DNA of 5,521 nt from Candidatus Omnitrophota bacterium (lineage in GTDB: Bacteria; Omnitrophota; Gorgyraeia; Zapsychrales; Zapsychraceae), in contig JAGQKQ010000128.1 in the NCBI GenBank assembly GCA_020430005.1, positions 1-5,521 of the forward strand, in the 5' to 3' direction. The notes beneath the pieces are model-generated. The model saw only the letters and a program-made list of their open reading frames with translations, did not search any database and was not told the origin of the DNA. Below, piece by piece: positions 1 through 4,572 of this stretch (the first letter of the stretch is position 1; every line of letters starts with the position of its first letter). Both the position numbers and the translations under genes were made by a program.

Positions 1-3
1 CTG

Positions 4-122
4 GATTCTAGATTCTAGATTCTAGATTCTGGATTCTAGATACTCGATTCTGGATTCTGGATTCTGGATACTCGATTCTAGATTTTAGTATCAAGCATCA
101 AGCATCAAGTATCAAGTATCCA
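4..122. repeat. Seventeen-unit tandem heptamer array downstream of fabH
   Basis: Seventeen uninterrupted 7-nt units, each starting with G on the plus strand, run without a phase slip. Units 1-12 (4-87) are GATTCTA, GATTCTG, GATACTC and one GATTTTA; units 13-17 (88-122) are GTATCAA, GCATCAA and GTATCCA. On the minus strand these read as TAGAATC, CAGAATC, TTGATAC and TTGATGC types, fitting N-N-G-N-N-N-C. The array starts four bases after the fabH stop and probably continues beyond the window. A 9-bp inverted pair, CTGGATACT at 64-72 against 115-123, could form a stem with a 42-nt loop. There is no ORF in it and no spacer structure, so it is not CRISPR. Confidence 0.92.
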
Positions 123-126
123 GTTT

Positions 127-1104
127 TTACCACTTAACTATAGTCGCCGCGCTCACTAAACCGGCCCCGAAGGTAACCAGCGCCACATGATCACCACTTT
201 TAATCACACCTTCTTTTTCCGCTTCGTACAGCGCCACCGCAATAGAAGCGGCCGACATATTGCCATATTTCTGGATGTTAATAAAAATTTTATCTTTGGA
301 AACTTTTAACTTCTTGGCCACCGCGGAAATAATCCGGTCATTCGCCTGATGTGGAACCACACAATCAATGTCTTCCAGCTTCAACCCCGCCCTTTTTACC
401 GCGATTTCAACCGCTTCGGCCATCGAATTCACCGCGATTTTAAATAGTTCCTGCCCCTGCATGACCACATACGGAAGCATGGTGATTTTACTTTCCTGAT
501 CAAACGGTTCACGTTCGGTCACCTTAACTTCCATCAGCTCGCCGTACTGTCCCTGCGCGTGCAGATAATCGGCAATAATCCCCCCACCGTTTTTGGTTTC
601 TCCTAAAACACAGGCGCCGGCACCATCGCCGAACAGTACACAGGTGGAACGGTCGTTCCAATCAATCAGGTTGGTAATTTTTTCGGCCGCAATGACCAGC
701 GCGTTTTTATAGGTTCCGCTGGCTAAAAATTGTTTGGCTGTTGTCACTCCATAAAGAAAACCTGAACAGGCCGCGCTGATATCAAAGGCCGCCGCCTTTT
801 TGGCGCCAATTGCTTTTTGCACAAGACAAGCAACAGACGGAAAATGACTGTCCGGGCTGATTGTGGCGACAATGATCAATTCCACTTTATCCGCGCTTAA
901 CCCGGCACTTTTTAAGGCCTCTTTCGCTGCGGCTGTCGCCAAATGGCTGTTCTTTTCATCCTTCTGGGCAACACGGCGCTCTTTAATTCCTGTCCGCGTT
1001 ACAATCCATTCGTCGGATGTTTCGACCATCTTTTCTAAATCGTGATTCGTCAGTTTGCGTTCAGGAAGCGCGTGTCCTAAACCTAATATACCGATATTCG
1101 TCAT
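127..1104 (-). CDS. fabH: Beta-ketoacyl-ACP synthase III (FabH)
   Basis: FabH starts type II fatty-acid synthesis by condensing acetyl-CoA (or another short acyl-CoA) with malonyl-ACP. The product of 325 residues matches family length. The catalytic triad is visible: Cys113 in DISAACSGFLYG, His252 in VPHQAN and Asn282 in YGNMSAAS. The N-terminal ILGLGHALPERKLTN and DEWIVTRTGIKERR (31-44) are also family hallmarks, as is the C-terminal TFGAGLVSAATIVKW. The ATG at 1104 is chosen over a TTG at 1125 because AAAGGA lies 6 nt upstream and homologues begin at this point. It is the last gene of the plsX-fabH pair; a fabD or fabG would be expected next but the window ends in repeats. Starter-unit preference cannot be read from the sequence. 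Confidence 0.97.
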   Translation of the reverse strand: MTNIGILGLGHALPERKLTNHDLEKMVETSDEWIVTRTGIKERRVAQKDEKNSHLATAAAKEALKSAGLSADKVELIIVATISPDSHFPSVACLVQKAIGAKKAAAFDISAACSGFLYGVTTAKQFLASGTYKNALVIAAEKITNLIDWNDRSTCVLFGDGAGACVLGETKNGGGIIADYLHAQGQYGELMEVKVTEREPFDQESKITMLPYVVMQGQELFKIAVNSMAEAVEIAVKRAGLKLEDIDCVVPHQANDRIISAVAKKLKVSKDKIFINIQKYGNMSAASIAVALYEAEKEGVIKSGDHVALVTFGAGLVSAATIVKW

Positions 1105-1110
1105 AATATT

Positions 1111-1116
1111 TCCTTT
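1111..1116 (-). promoter_or_regulatory. Ribosome binding site that fixes the fabH start
   Basis: AAAGGA on the minus strand, 6 nt before ATG at 1104. It favours this ATG over an in-frame TTG at 1125, whose extra seven residues would be read through the site itself. Confidence 0.8.
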
Positions 1117-1123
1117 AAATGAC

Positions 1124-1227
1124 AATAACAGTTTTCAAATACAAACAATGACAAAAACAGTCCCAGTTACAATAAATGAAACTATTGGTTCTGTTATTGG
1201 TACTGTTTGTTTTTGGATACTGTTATT
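1124..1227. repeat. Long imperfect inverted repeat between plsX and fabH
   Basis: Arms 1124-1165 and 1186-1227 are reverse complements at 33 of 42 positions, with AATAACAGT and its complement ACTGTTATT perfect at the outer ends; the central 20 nt (1166-1185) form the loop. The arms fill most of the 126-nt gap, and the downstream arm ends 8 nt before the fabH Shine-Dalgarno. Three plus-strand units in the right part, TTGGTTC, TTGGTAC and TGGATAC (1185, 1197, 1214), share the T-N-G-N-N-N-C skeleton of the other arrays but at irregular spacing. No U-tract follows in the transcribed direction, so a terminator is unlikely; attenuation, RNase III processing or element remnant are possible. Confidence 0.75.
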
Positions 1228-1230
1228 TTT

Positions 1231-2217
1231 TTATTTCTTTACCTCTGTGATCATCCGGTCGATGATTTTGTGTTCCACCTCACGGATCGTTGCACGGATC
1301 GCGTTTTTAATCGCCTTCGGACTTGAACGTCCGTGCCCGATCATCACAATCCCGTTAACACCTAATAACGGCGCGCCGCCGTATTCTGAATAATCGACCA
1401 ATTTCTTGGCTTGTCTTAAATTTAGTTTTAGAAGTAACGCGCCCAAAAGAGCGAAAGGATTTTTCTTCACTTCGCGTTTAATCAGCTTGCCGGTGTTTTC
1501 CATTAAACCTTCCGAAACCTTTAGCACAATATTTCCCACGAAACCGTCACAGATAATACAATCACATTTTCCGGAATAGACTTCATTGGCTTCAATATTA
1601 CCGGTAAAGTTGCTGACATGTTCCTGCATTAATTTATAGGTTTCTTTGGTGGAGGTCCCGCCCTTGCCCGCTTCTTCTCCAATATTCAATAAACCAACGG
1701 TGGGATTTTCAATGCTCAATACTTCCCGGGCATACACACTCGCCATATGCGCCGAGTGGAGTAAATGAACGGGTTTGGCCTCGGTATTAGCACCGGCATC
1801 CATAAGAAAGGCAACATTCTTTAGTGTGGGTAAAACAGTCCCGATGGCCGGACGGTCGACACCTTCCAGCATGCCTAGATAAATGGTGGCCGCCGCGACA
1901 ACCGCTCCGGTATTTCCGGCCGATATAAATGCGTTATATTGGGGATCTTTTAAAAGACGGAGGCCTTCCGAAATGGAAGAGTCCTTTTTCTTGCGGATAC
2001 TGACCGTGGCCGGTTCGTCCATCCCCACCACTTCCGGGGCATGAATAATTTCAACCAGTTTTTGATCGTATTGATACTTTTGAAGTTCGGCCTCAATTTT
2101 ATCTTTAAGACCGACAAGGACAACCGTCACCTGAAATTCTTTGACGGCTTCTATCGCGCCGGCAACAATCGCCTCTGGGGCGTGGTCGCCACCCATGGCG
2201 TCTACGACAATTTTCAA
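1231..2217 (-). CDS. plsX: Phosphate acyltransferase PlsX (acyl-ACP:phosphate acyltransferase)
   Basis: PlsX converts acyl-ACP and phosphate to acyl-phosphate, the acyl donor for PlsY in the first step of phosphatidic acid synthesis; it is a peripheral membrane enzyme on the cytoplasmic side. The 328-residue product has normal length and all familiar blocks: the N-terminal VVDAMGGDHAPE (residues 4-15), GMDEPATVSIRKKKDSS (65-81), FISAGNTGAVVAAA (97-110), DRPAIGTVLPT (121-131), LMDAGANTEAKP (138-149), GLLNIGEEAGKG (175-186), CDGFVGNIVLK (223-233) and, near the end, YGGAPLLGVNGIVMIGHG. The start is TTG, supported by an AAGGAG site. It lies downstream of rpmF and upstream of fabH, as in many bacteria, placing phospholipid initiation and fatty-acid initiation in one transcript. 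Confidence 0.97.
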   Translation of the reverse strand: MKIVVDAMGGDHAPEAIVAGAIEAVKEFQVTVVLVGLKDKIEAELQKYQYDQKLVEIIHAPEVVGMDEPATVSIRKKKDSSISEGLRLLKDPQYNAFISAGNTGAVVAAATIYLGMLEGVDRPAIGTVLPTLKNVAFLMDAGANTEAKPVHLLHSAHMASVYAREVLSIENPTVGLLNIGEEAGKGGTSTKETYKLMQEHVSNFTGNIEANEVYSGKCDCIICDGFVGNIVLKVSEGLMENTGKLIKREVKKNPFALLGALLLKLNLRQAKKLVDYSEYGGAPLLGVNGIVMIGHGRSSPKAIKNAIRATIREVEHKIIDRMITEVKK

Positions 2218-2224
2218 AATAAAG

Positions 2225-2230
2225 CTCCTT
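2225..2230 (-). promoter_or_regulatory. Ribosome binding site for the plsX TTG start
   Basis: AAGGAG on the minus strand, 7 nt before TTG at 2217. It is the strongest reason to accept TTG as the initiation codon, together with the family N-terminus that starts there. Confidence 0.8.
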
Positions 2231-2244
2231 AATCGTAAACCGTA

Positions 2245-2258
2245 ATGGTGCTTGGTGC
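2245..2258. repeat. Short degenerate heptamer pair in the rpmF-plsX gap
   Basis: Within the 95-nt gap (2218-2312), ATGGTGC and TTGGTGC sit in tandem on the plus strand. They are one base from TTGATGC, the minus-strand unit of the array after fabH, and fit N-N-G-N-N-N-C. The rest of the gap shows no clear promoter or terminator. Two copies are too few to be sure. Confidence 0.35.
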
Positions 2259-2312
2259 TGAATGATCAACGCTTCTAAAATACACGTCCATCACTTCAAC
2301 TAGTTAACCGCG

Positions 2313-2510
2313 TTAGTTGCTTTCTTCTTTGGTTTTTTGCTTCACTTCAAGGACCTGCTCACCTTTGTAGAATCCTGTCGTTGGACAAACACGGTGAGAA
2401 AATCCCATTGGATTTCCGTCCGGAGATAGTTTCCCAACGGCGGACAATTTCTGATGCGTTCGTCGCTTGCGTGAGCGTTGCTTAGAGTGCTGTCGTTTTG
2501 GATGCGCCAT
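2313..2510 (-). CDS. rpmF: 50S ribosomal protein bL32
   Basis: bL32 is a small protein of the large ribosomal subunit. The 65-residue product begins MAHPKRQHSKQRSRKRRTH, the basic N-terminal arm, and contains SHRVCPTTGFYKGEQV (residues 38-53), the conserved core around HRVCPxCGYYKG. Many bL32 proteins bind zinc through two C-x2-C pairs. Here the first pair is replaced by SPDG and the second keeps only Cys42 (CPTT), so it should be a zinc-free (C-minus) form with one leftover cysteine. The C-terminus has a charged extension, KQKTKEESN. The ATG is preceded by AAAGGAG with 7-nt spacing. It sits between DUF177 and plsX, the classic order that couples ribosome and lipid synthesis. Confidence 0.96.
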   Translation of the reverse strand: MAHPKRQHSKQRSRKRRTHQKLSAVGKLSPDGNPMGFSHRVCPTTGFYKGEQVLEVKQKTKEESN

Positions 2511-2530
2511 TATAAAACTCCTTTATTAAT

Positions 2531-2962
2531 TTATAAATCCTTTAACTTCTCGAACGGTCGATATGTTTTATTTTTTTCTTCTTCAACCGTTTGAATTTTT
2601 GGTGTCATTTTCTGCCCTTGCGGGGAAAGAACCCGATCCGGGACTCGCAGGATAATCTCCTGTCGTATTTCTTCACCCAAGTCAATTTCTTCCGTGTCAG
2701 AATTAATTTCCACATCAACGGAAAAGTGTCCCTGCCATTCCTGCTCCACCATTTCCAGCGTCCGGTAACAGGGCGACTTGAAACGTCCTTTCGCGGTTAC
2801 ACGGCTGAAAATCGTTAAATCGATTTTATGAACTTCCGCCGTGATATCAACCGGTGTAATGAACTGCAAATGATCCTTTTCCGTGAAACCGATATACTCC
2901 GGCGAAAACTGTTCTTCAACCACTAACCCTTTGGGTTTAATATCACAAATACGAATAATCAT
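2531..2962 (-). CDS. DUF177 (YceD-like) family protein
   Basis: A 143-residue protein assigned to DUF177/YceD from its place directly upstream of rpmF and from two visible segments: KGRFKSPCYRTLEMV (residues 58-72), the position of the family's C-x-R-C-L strand, and EIDLGEEIRQEIILRVP (92-108), the typical (D)L...(E)...I.L.(L/V)P motif. YceD-family proteins are linked to 23S rRNA and bL32 metabolism; plant homologues act in 23S rRNA accumulation. Of the cysteine pairs often present, only Cys65 remains in the middle motif, and the C-terminal C-x2-C-type motif after residue 108 is absent. No signal peptide or membrane segment is seen. The ATG at 2962 has only AAAG before it, then heptamer array, so no convincing Shine-Dalgarno is present. 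It is followed by rpmF after 20 nt. Confidence 0.8.
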   Translation of the reverse strand: MIIRICDIKPKGLVVEEQFSPEYIGFTEKDHLQFITPVDITAEVHKIDLTIFSRVTAKGRFKSPCYRTLEMVEQEWQGHFSVDVEINSDTEEIDLGEEIRQEIILRVPDRVLSPQGQKMTPKIQTVEEEKNKTYRPFEKLKDL

Positions 2963-2966
2963 CTTT

Positions 2967-3015
2967 TAGTCGCTCGTTGCTAGTTGCTCGTCGCTTGTGC
3001 CGAACTGCTCGAAAC
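2967..3015. repeat. Left heptamer array of the S23/IVP cassette
   Basis: Seven in-phase plus-strand units fill 49 nt: TAGTCGC, TCGTTGC, TAGTTGC, TCGTCGC, TTGTGCC, GAACTGC and TCGAAAC. Six of seven fit N-N-G-N-N-N-C. The array overlaps the last 11 codons and the stop of the S23/IVP gene and ends four bases before the DUF177 ATG. Confidence 0.8.
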
Positions 3016-3360
3016 TTTTTTTATCAGCGAACTTATCATTCTAGCTTCATGATTAATTTTGTTGAGCAACGGATCCTTCTTTGTTTCTTCAATATATCCT
3101 AATTCCAGAGCAATTTCTAATTGTGTCTCTACTTCGGCACATGAGCCTAAAGAGATAAACAAAAAATGTCGATATTCTTTATTATGAAGCCTGTTAAAAC
3201 CTTCCGCAATATTGGAAGGAATTGAAATCGCTGACCGCTTTAATTGCGCTATTAAACCGTATTTCTCTTCCGATGGAAAATCTTTCGTTAATTGATAAAT
3301 TTCAACAACGATTTCTTTTCCAAGATTCCAAATCTTTAAATCCCGGAAACATTTAATCAT
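2980..3360 (-). CDS. Four helix bundle protein, S23/23S rRNA intervening-sequence (IVP) family
   Basis: The 126-residue protein matches the S23/IVP (TIGR02436-type) family throughout: FRDLKIW (residues 5-11), IYQLTKDFP (21-29), then QLKRSAISIPSNIAEGF (39-55), the family signature, then FLFISLGSCAEVETQLEIALELGYI (66-90). Relatives are small helical proteins that form pentamers; they are encoded inside 23S rRNA intervening sequences of some bacteria and as scattered stand-alone genes, and Avd of diversity-generating retroelements is related. The biochemical role is not established. The ATG at 3360 is chosen because GGGGG lies 5 nt upstream and the homology starts here; an upstream in-frame TTG at 3405 falls inside the heptamer repeat. 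The last 11 residues (VSSSSAQATSN) and the TAG stop are encoded by the left heptamer array, so the tail is probably not conserved. No reverse transcriptase or variable-repeat gene is present, so this is not a DGR Avd. It interrupts an otherwise housekeeping gene run. Confidence 0.92.
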   Translation of the reverse strand: MIKCFRDLKIWNLGKEIVVEIYQLTKDFPSEEKYGLIAQLKRSAISIPSNIAEGFNRLHNKEYRHFLFISLGSCAEVETQLEIALELGYIEETKKDPLLNKINHEARMISSLIKKVSSSSAQATSN

Positions 3361-3363
3361 TTT

Positions 3364-3393
3364 ATCCCCCTTTATTCTATTTCCACGGGGGAT
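3364..3393 (-). promoter_or_regulatory. Hairpin covering the Shine-Dalgarno of the S23/IVP gene
   Basis: In the transcript, AUCCCCC (3393-3387) can pair perfectly with GGGGGAU (3370-3364), a 7-bp stem with five G-C pairs and a 16-nt purine-rich loop. GGGGGAU is the Shine-Dalgarno segment of the S23/IVP gene; the stem ends three bases before its ATG. Folding would hide the ribosome binding site, which suggests translational control or low basal expression. This is an inference from complementarity alone. Confidence 0.6.
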
Positions 3394-3394
3394 T

Positions 3395-3429
3395 TTTACG
3401 AGCAACTAGAGACGAGCAACGAGCAACTA
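3395..3429. repeat. Right inverted heptamer array of the S23/IVP cassette
   Basis: Read on the minus strand from 3429: TAGTTGC, TCGTTGC, TCGTCTC, TAGTTGC, TCGTAAA, five in-phase units with the last degenerate. The first unit supplies the TAG stop of coaD. It is the inverted counterpart of the array at 2967-3015, with one extra heptamer inserted. Confidence 0.8.
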
Positions 3430-3912
3430 TTTATTCAATTTCTTTTTCAATCGATCGGCTACAGAATTGGGCACAAAGCTGGTCAAATCTGCACCCAGCG
3501 ATGCCGCTTCTTTAATAAGCGATGATGATAAGAAAGAATATCCCTCCGACGGCATTAAAAAAACCGTCTCAATCTCTTCTGCCAAACGGCGATTAGTTAA
3601 CGCCATTTGAAATTCATATTCAAAATCACTAACCATGCGTAAACCGCGGATCAGGACATTGATTTTACTTTCACGGGCATAATCGACAACTAACCCGTCG
3701 AAAATCTCAATGCGGATATTACTTAATCCGGAAGTCGCTTCTTTGAGCATGGCGATCCGCTCTTGTGTATTGAACAACGGCTGTTTCTGCATATTGTTCG
3801 CTACAGCTACAACAACTTCACTGAATATACTACTCGCCCGTTTAATCAAATCCACGTGTCCATATGTGACTGGATCAAAACTACCCGGATATATGGCCGC
3901 GGAATTTGGCAC
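3427..3912 (-). CDS. coaD: Phosphopantetheine adenylyltransferase (PPAT)
   Basis: CoaD catalyses the penultimate step of coenzyme A synthesis, 4'-phosphopantetheine plus ATP to dephospho-CoA plus pyrophosphate. The 161-residue length is standard. Visible hallmarks are the N-terminal YPGSFDPVTYGH segment with the nucleotidyltransferase T-x-G-H motif (residues 16-19), RGLR (89-92) followed by DFEYEFQMA, and the C-terminal SSSLIKE motif (129-135), the bacterial counterpart of ISSTxxR. Translation starts at a GTG. A GGAG Shine-Dalgarno at 3922-3925 lies 9 nt upstream and the family N-terminus begins exactly here. The TAG stop coincides with the first unit (TAGTTGC) of the heptamer array that opens the S23/IVP cassette, so the insertion abuts the end of this gene. 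CoA made here feeds the fatty-acid enzymes downstream (acetyl-CoA for FabH). Confidence 0.96.
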   Translation of the reverse strand: MPNSAAIYPGSFDPVTYGHVDLIKRASSIFSEVVVAVANNMQKQPLFNTQERIAMLKEATSGLSNIRIEIFDGLVVDYARESKINVLIRGLRMVSDFEYEFQMALTNRRLAEEIETVFLMPSEGYSFLSSSLIKEAASLGADLTSFVPNSVADRLKKKLNK

Positions 3913-3921
3913 TTTTTATAT

Positions 3922-3925
3922 CTCC
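3922..3925 (-). promoter_or_regulatory. Ribosome binding site for the coaD GTG start
   Basis: GGAG on the minus strand, 9 nt before GTG at 3912. It supports the non-ATG start that the conserved N-terminus already implies. Confidence 0.6.
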
Positions 3926-3940
3926 AAAAATCGTGATTTT

Positions 3941-4498
3941 TTAACTCTCTATTTTATAAATACTTAGGCAGGACTTTCCATATTTCTTCTGCCTAAAACG
4001 AAGAAATCTACCTTCTGTATCAGGTAGAATTTCCGCTTTTGGATGCTCGATCAGCACCATACAATTGGGCTGTAATATATCATACGCCTCTAGCGTTTTC
4101 AAGGCTTTTTTTGCCATCTCGCGCCCATATGGGGGGTCGAGAAAAACAATATCAAATCGGGCATTTTCGCGTGAAAACTGCTTTATGGCCACATGGATAT
4201 CGTCCTTAAAAACCGCGTAAATTCCGTTCACTTGTTCGGCAAGAGGGCTGATATTCTGATGAATCATCTTCACACAGACCGGTTCCTTTTCCACAAAAAT
4301 AACCGAGGCCGCCCCTCTGGAAAGAGCCTCGATTCCCATCGCCCCGCTGCCCGCGCACAGATCCAGAAATTTGAGTCCCGTAAGGTCATGCCCGATAATA
4401 TCGAACACAGCCTCCCGCACAATATTTTGTGTTGGCCGGATTTCCTTCGGCGCGTTAATTTTCCGCCCTTTTAATTGTCCACCTGTGATTGTTAACAT
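3941..4498 (-). CDS. rsmD: 16S rRNA (guanine(966)-N(2))-methyltransferase RsmD
   Basis: RsmD transfers a methyl group from S-adenosylmethionine to N2 of G966 in helix 31 of 16S rRNA, acting on the assembled small subunit in the cytoplasm. The 185-residue protein is close to family length. It starts with the usual ITGGQLKGRK segment. The SAM-binding motif I is DLCAGSGAMGIEALSRGA (residues 46-63). The catalytic amino-methylase tetrapeptide is DPPY (121-124), which is typical of N2-guanine and N6-adenine methylases. The ATG start fits the family N-terminus, but no Shine-Dalgarno sequence is visible: the 15 nt upstream are A/T-rich and run straight into the heptamer element at 4503-4570. It is followed by coaD after 28 nt, a very common pairing, so the two are probably cotranscribed. 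Confidence 0.95.
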   Translation of the reverse strand: MLTITGGQLKGRKINAPKEIRPTQNIVREAVFDIIGHDLTGLKFLDLCAGSGAMGIEALSRGAASVIFVEKEPVCVKMIHQNISPLAEQVNGIYAVFKDDIHVAIKQFSRENARFDIVFLDPPYGREMAKKALKTLEAYDILQPNCMVLIEHPKAEILPDTEGRFLRFRQKKYGKSCLSIYKIES

Positions 4499-4502
4499 AA
4501 TA

Positions 4503-4570
4503 TAATTGCTTGTTGCTCGGGACTCATTGCTCGTTTTTTACAGCGACTAGCAACAAGTGACGAGCGACTG
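4503..4570. repeat. Gene-less inverted heptamer element between recG and rsmD
   Basis: The 74-nt gap between recG and rsmD is almost entirely filled by two inverted runs of four heptamers around a 12-nt A/T-rich centre (4531-4542). Read on the plus strand, 4503-4530 holds TAATTGC, TTGTTGC, TCGGGAC and TCATTGC. Read on the minus strand, 4570-4543 holds CAGTCGC, TCGTCAC, TTGTTGC and TAGTCGC. A 9-bp perfect inverted match, CTTGTTGCT at 4509-4517 against 4549-4557, would form a stem in the transcript. The heptamers belong to the same family as those flanking the S23/IVP gene at 2967-3429, so this looks like an empty or gene-less form of that element. In the transcribed direction no U-tract follows the stem, so it is not a typical intrinsic terminator. 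Confidence 0.72.
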
Positions 4571-4572
4571 GT

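Larger units (their letters stand above)
2967..3429. mobile_element. Putative cassette: S23/IVP gene bounded by inverted heptamer arrays
   Basis: A segment of about 460 bp separates coaD from DUF177. Its two ends are inverted copies of one heptamer series. Plus strand from 2967 reads TAGTCGC then TCGTTGC; minus strand from 3429 reads TAGTTGC then TCGTTGC (13 of 14 identical). The right end then has one extra unit, TCGTCTC, before both continue with an identical 11-nt TAGTTGCTCGT. Between them is one S23/IVP four-helix-bundle gene and a hairpin over its ribosome binding site. No transposase is present and no target-site duplication is obvious, so any mobility would be in trans and is inferred. 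The related gene-less element at 4503-4570 supports an element family. An alternative is a native gene whose flanks were colonised by repeats. Confidence 0.5.

Noticed and set aside
1..126. CRISPR array
   Set aside because: The repeats are 7 nt, directly adjacent and without spacers.
1105..1125. fabH start at TTG 1125
   Set aside because: AAAGGA lies inside this extension, 6 nt before the ATG at 1104, where FabH homologues begin.
1055..1393. Plus-strand open frame of 112 codons across the plsX-fabH gap
   Set aside because: It overlaps fabH and plsX antisense, resembles no known family and exists mainly because the A/T-rich inverted repeat lacks stops. The other plus-strand frames are also shadows of the minus-strand genes.
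2298..2308. Palindromes AACTAGTT and GTTAAC after rpmF as an operator
   Set aside because: They are short, A/T-rich and overlapping, with no second copy; chance is sufficient.
2980..3360. Avd component of a diversity-generating retroelement
   Set aside because: There is no reverse transcriptase, template repeat or variable-repeat target in the window, and the protein fits the general S23/IVP family.
3361..3405. N-terminal extension of the S23/IVP gene from a TTG at 3405
   Set aside because: The TTG lies in the heptamer array, the extension would translate the hairpin and Shine-Dalgarno, and the family homology starts at the ATG at 3360.
4503..4570. Intrinsic terminator after recG
   Set aside because: In the transcribed direction the stem is not G/C-rich and no U-run follows; the A/T-rich run lies in the loop.
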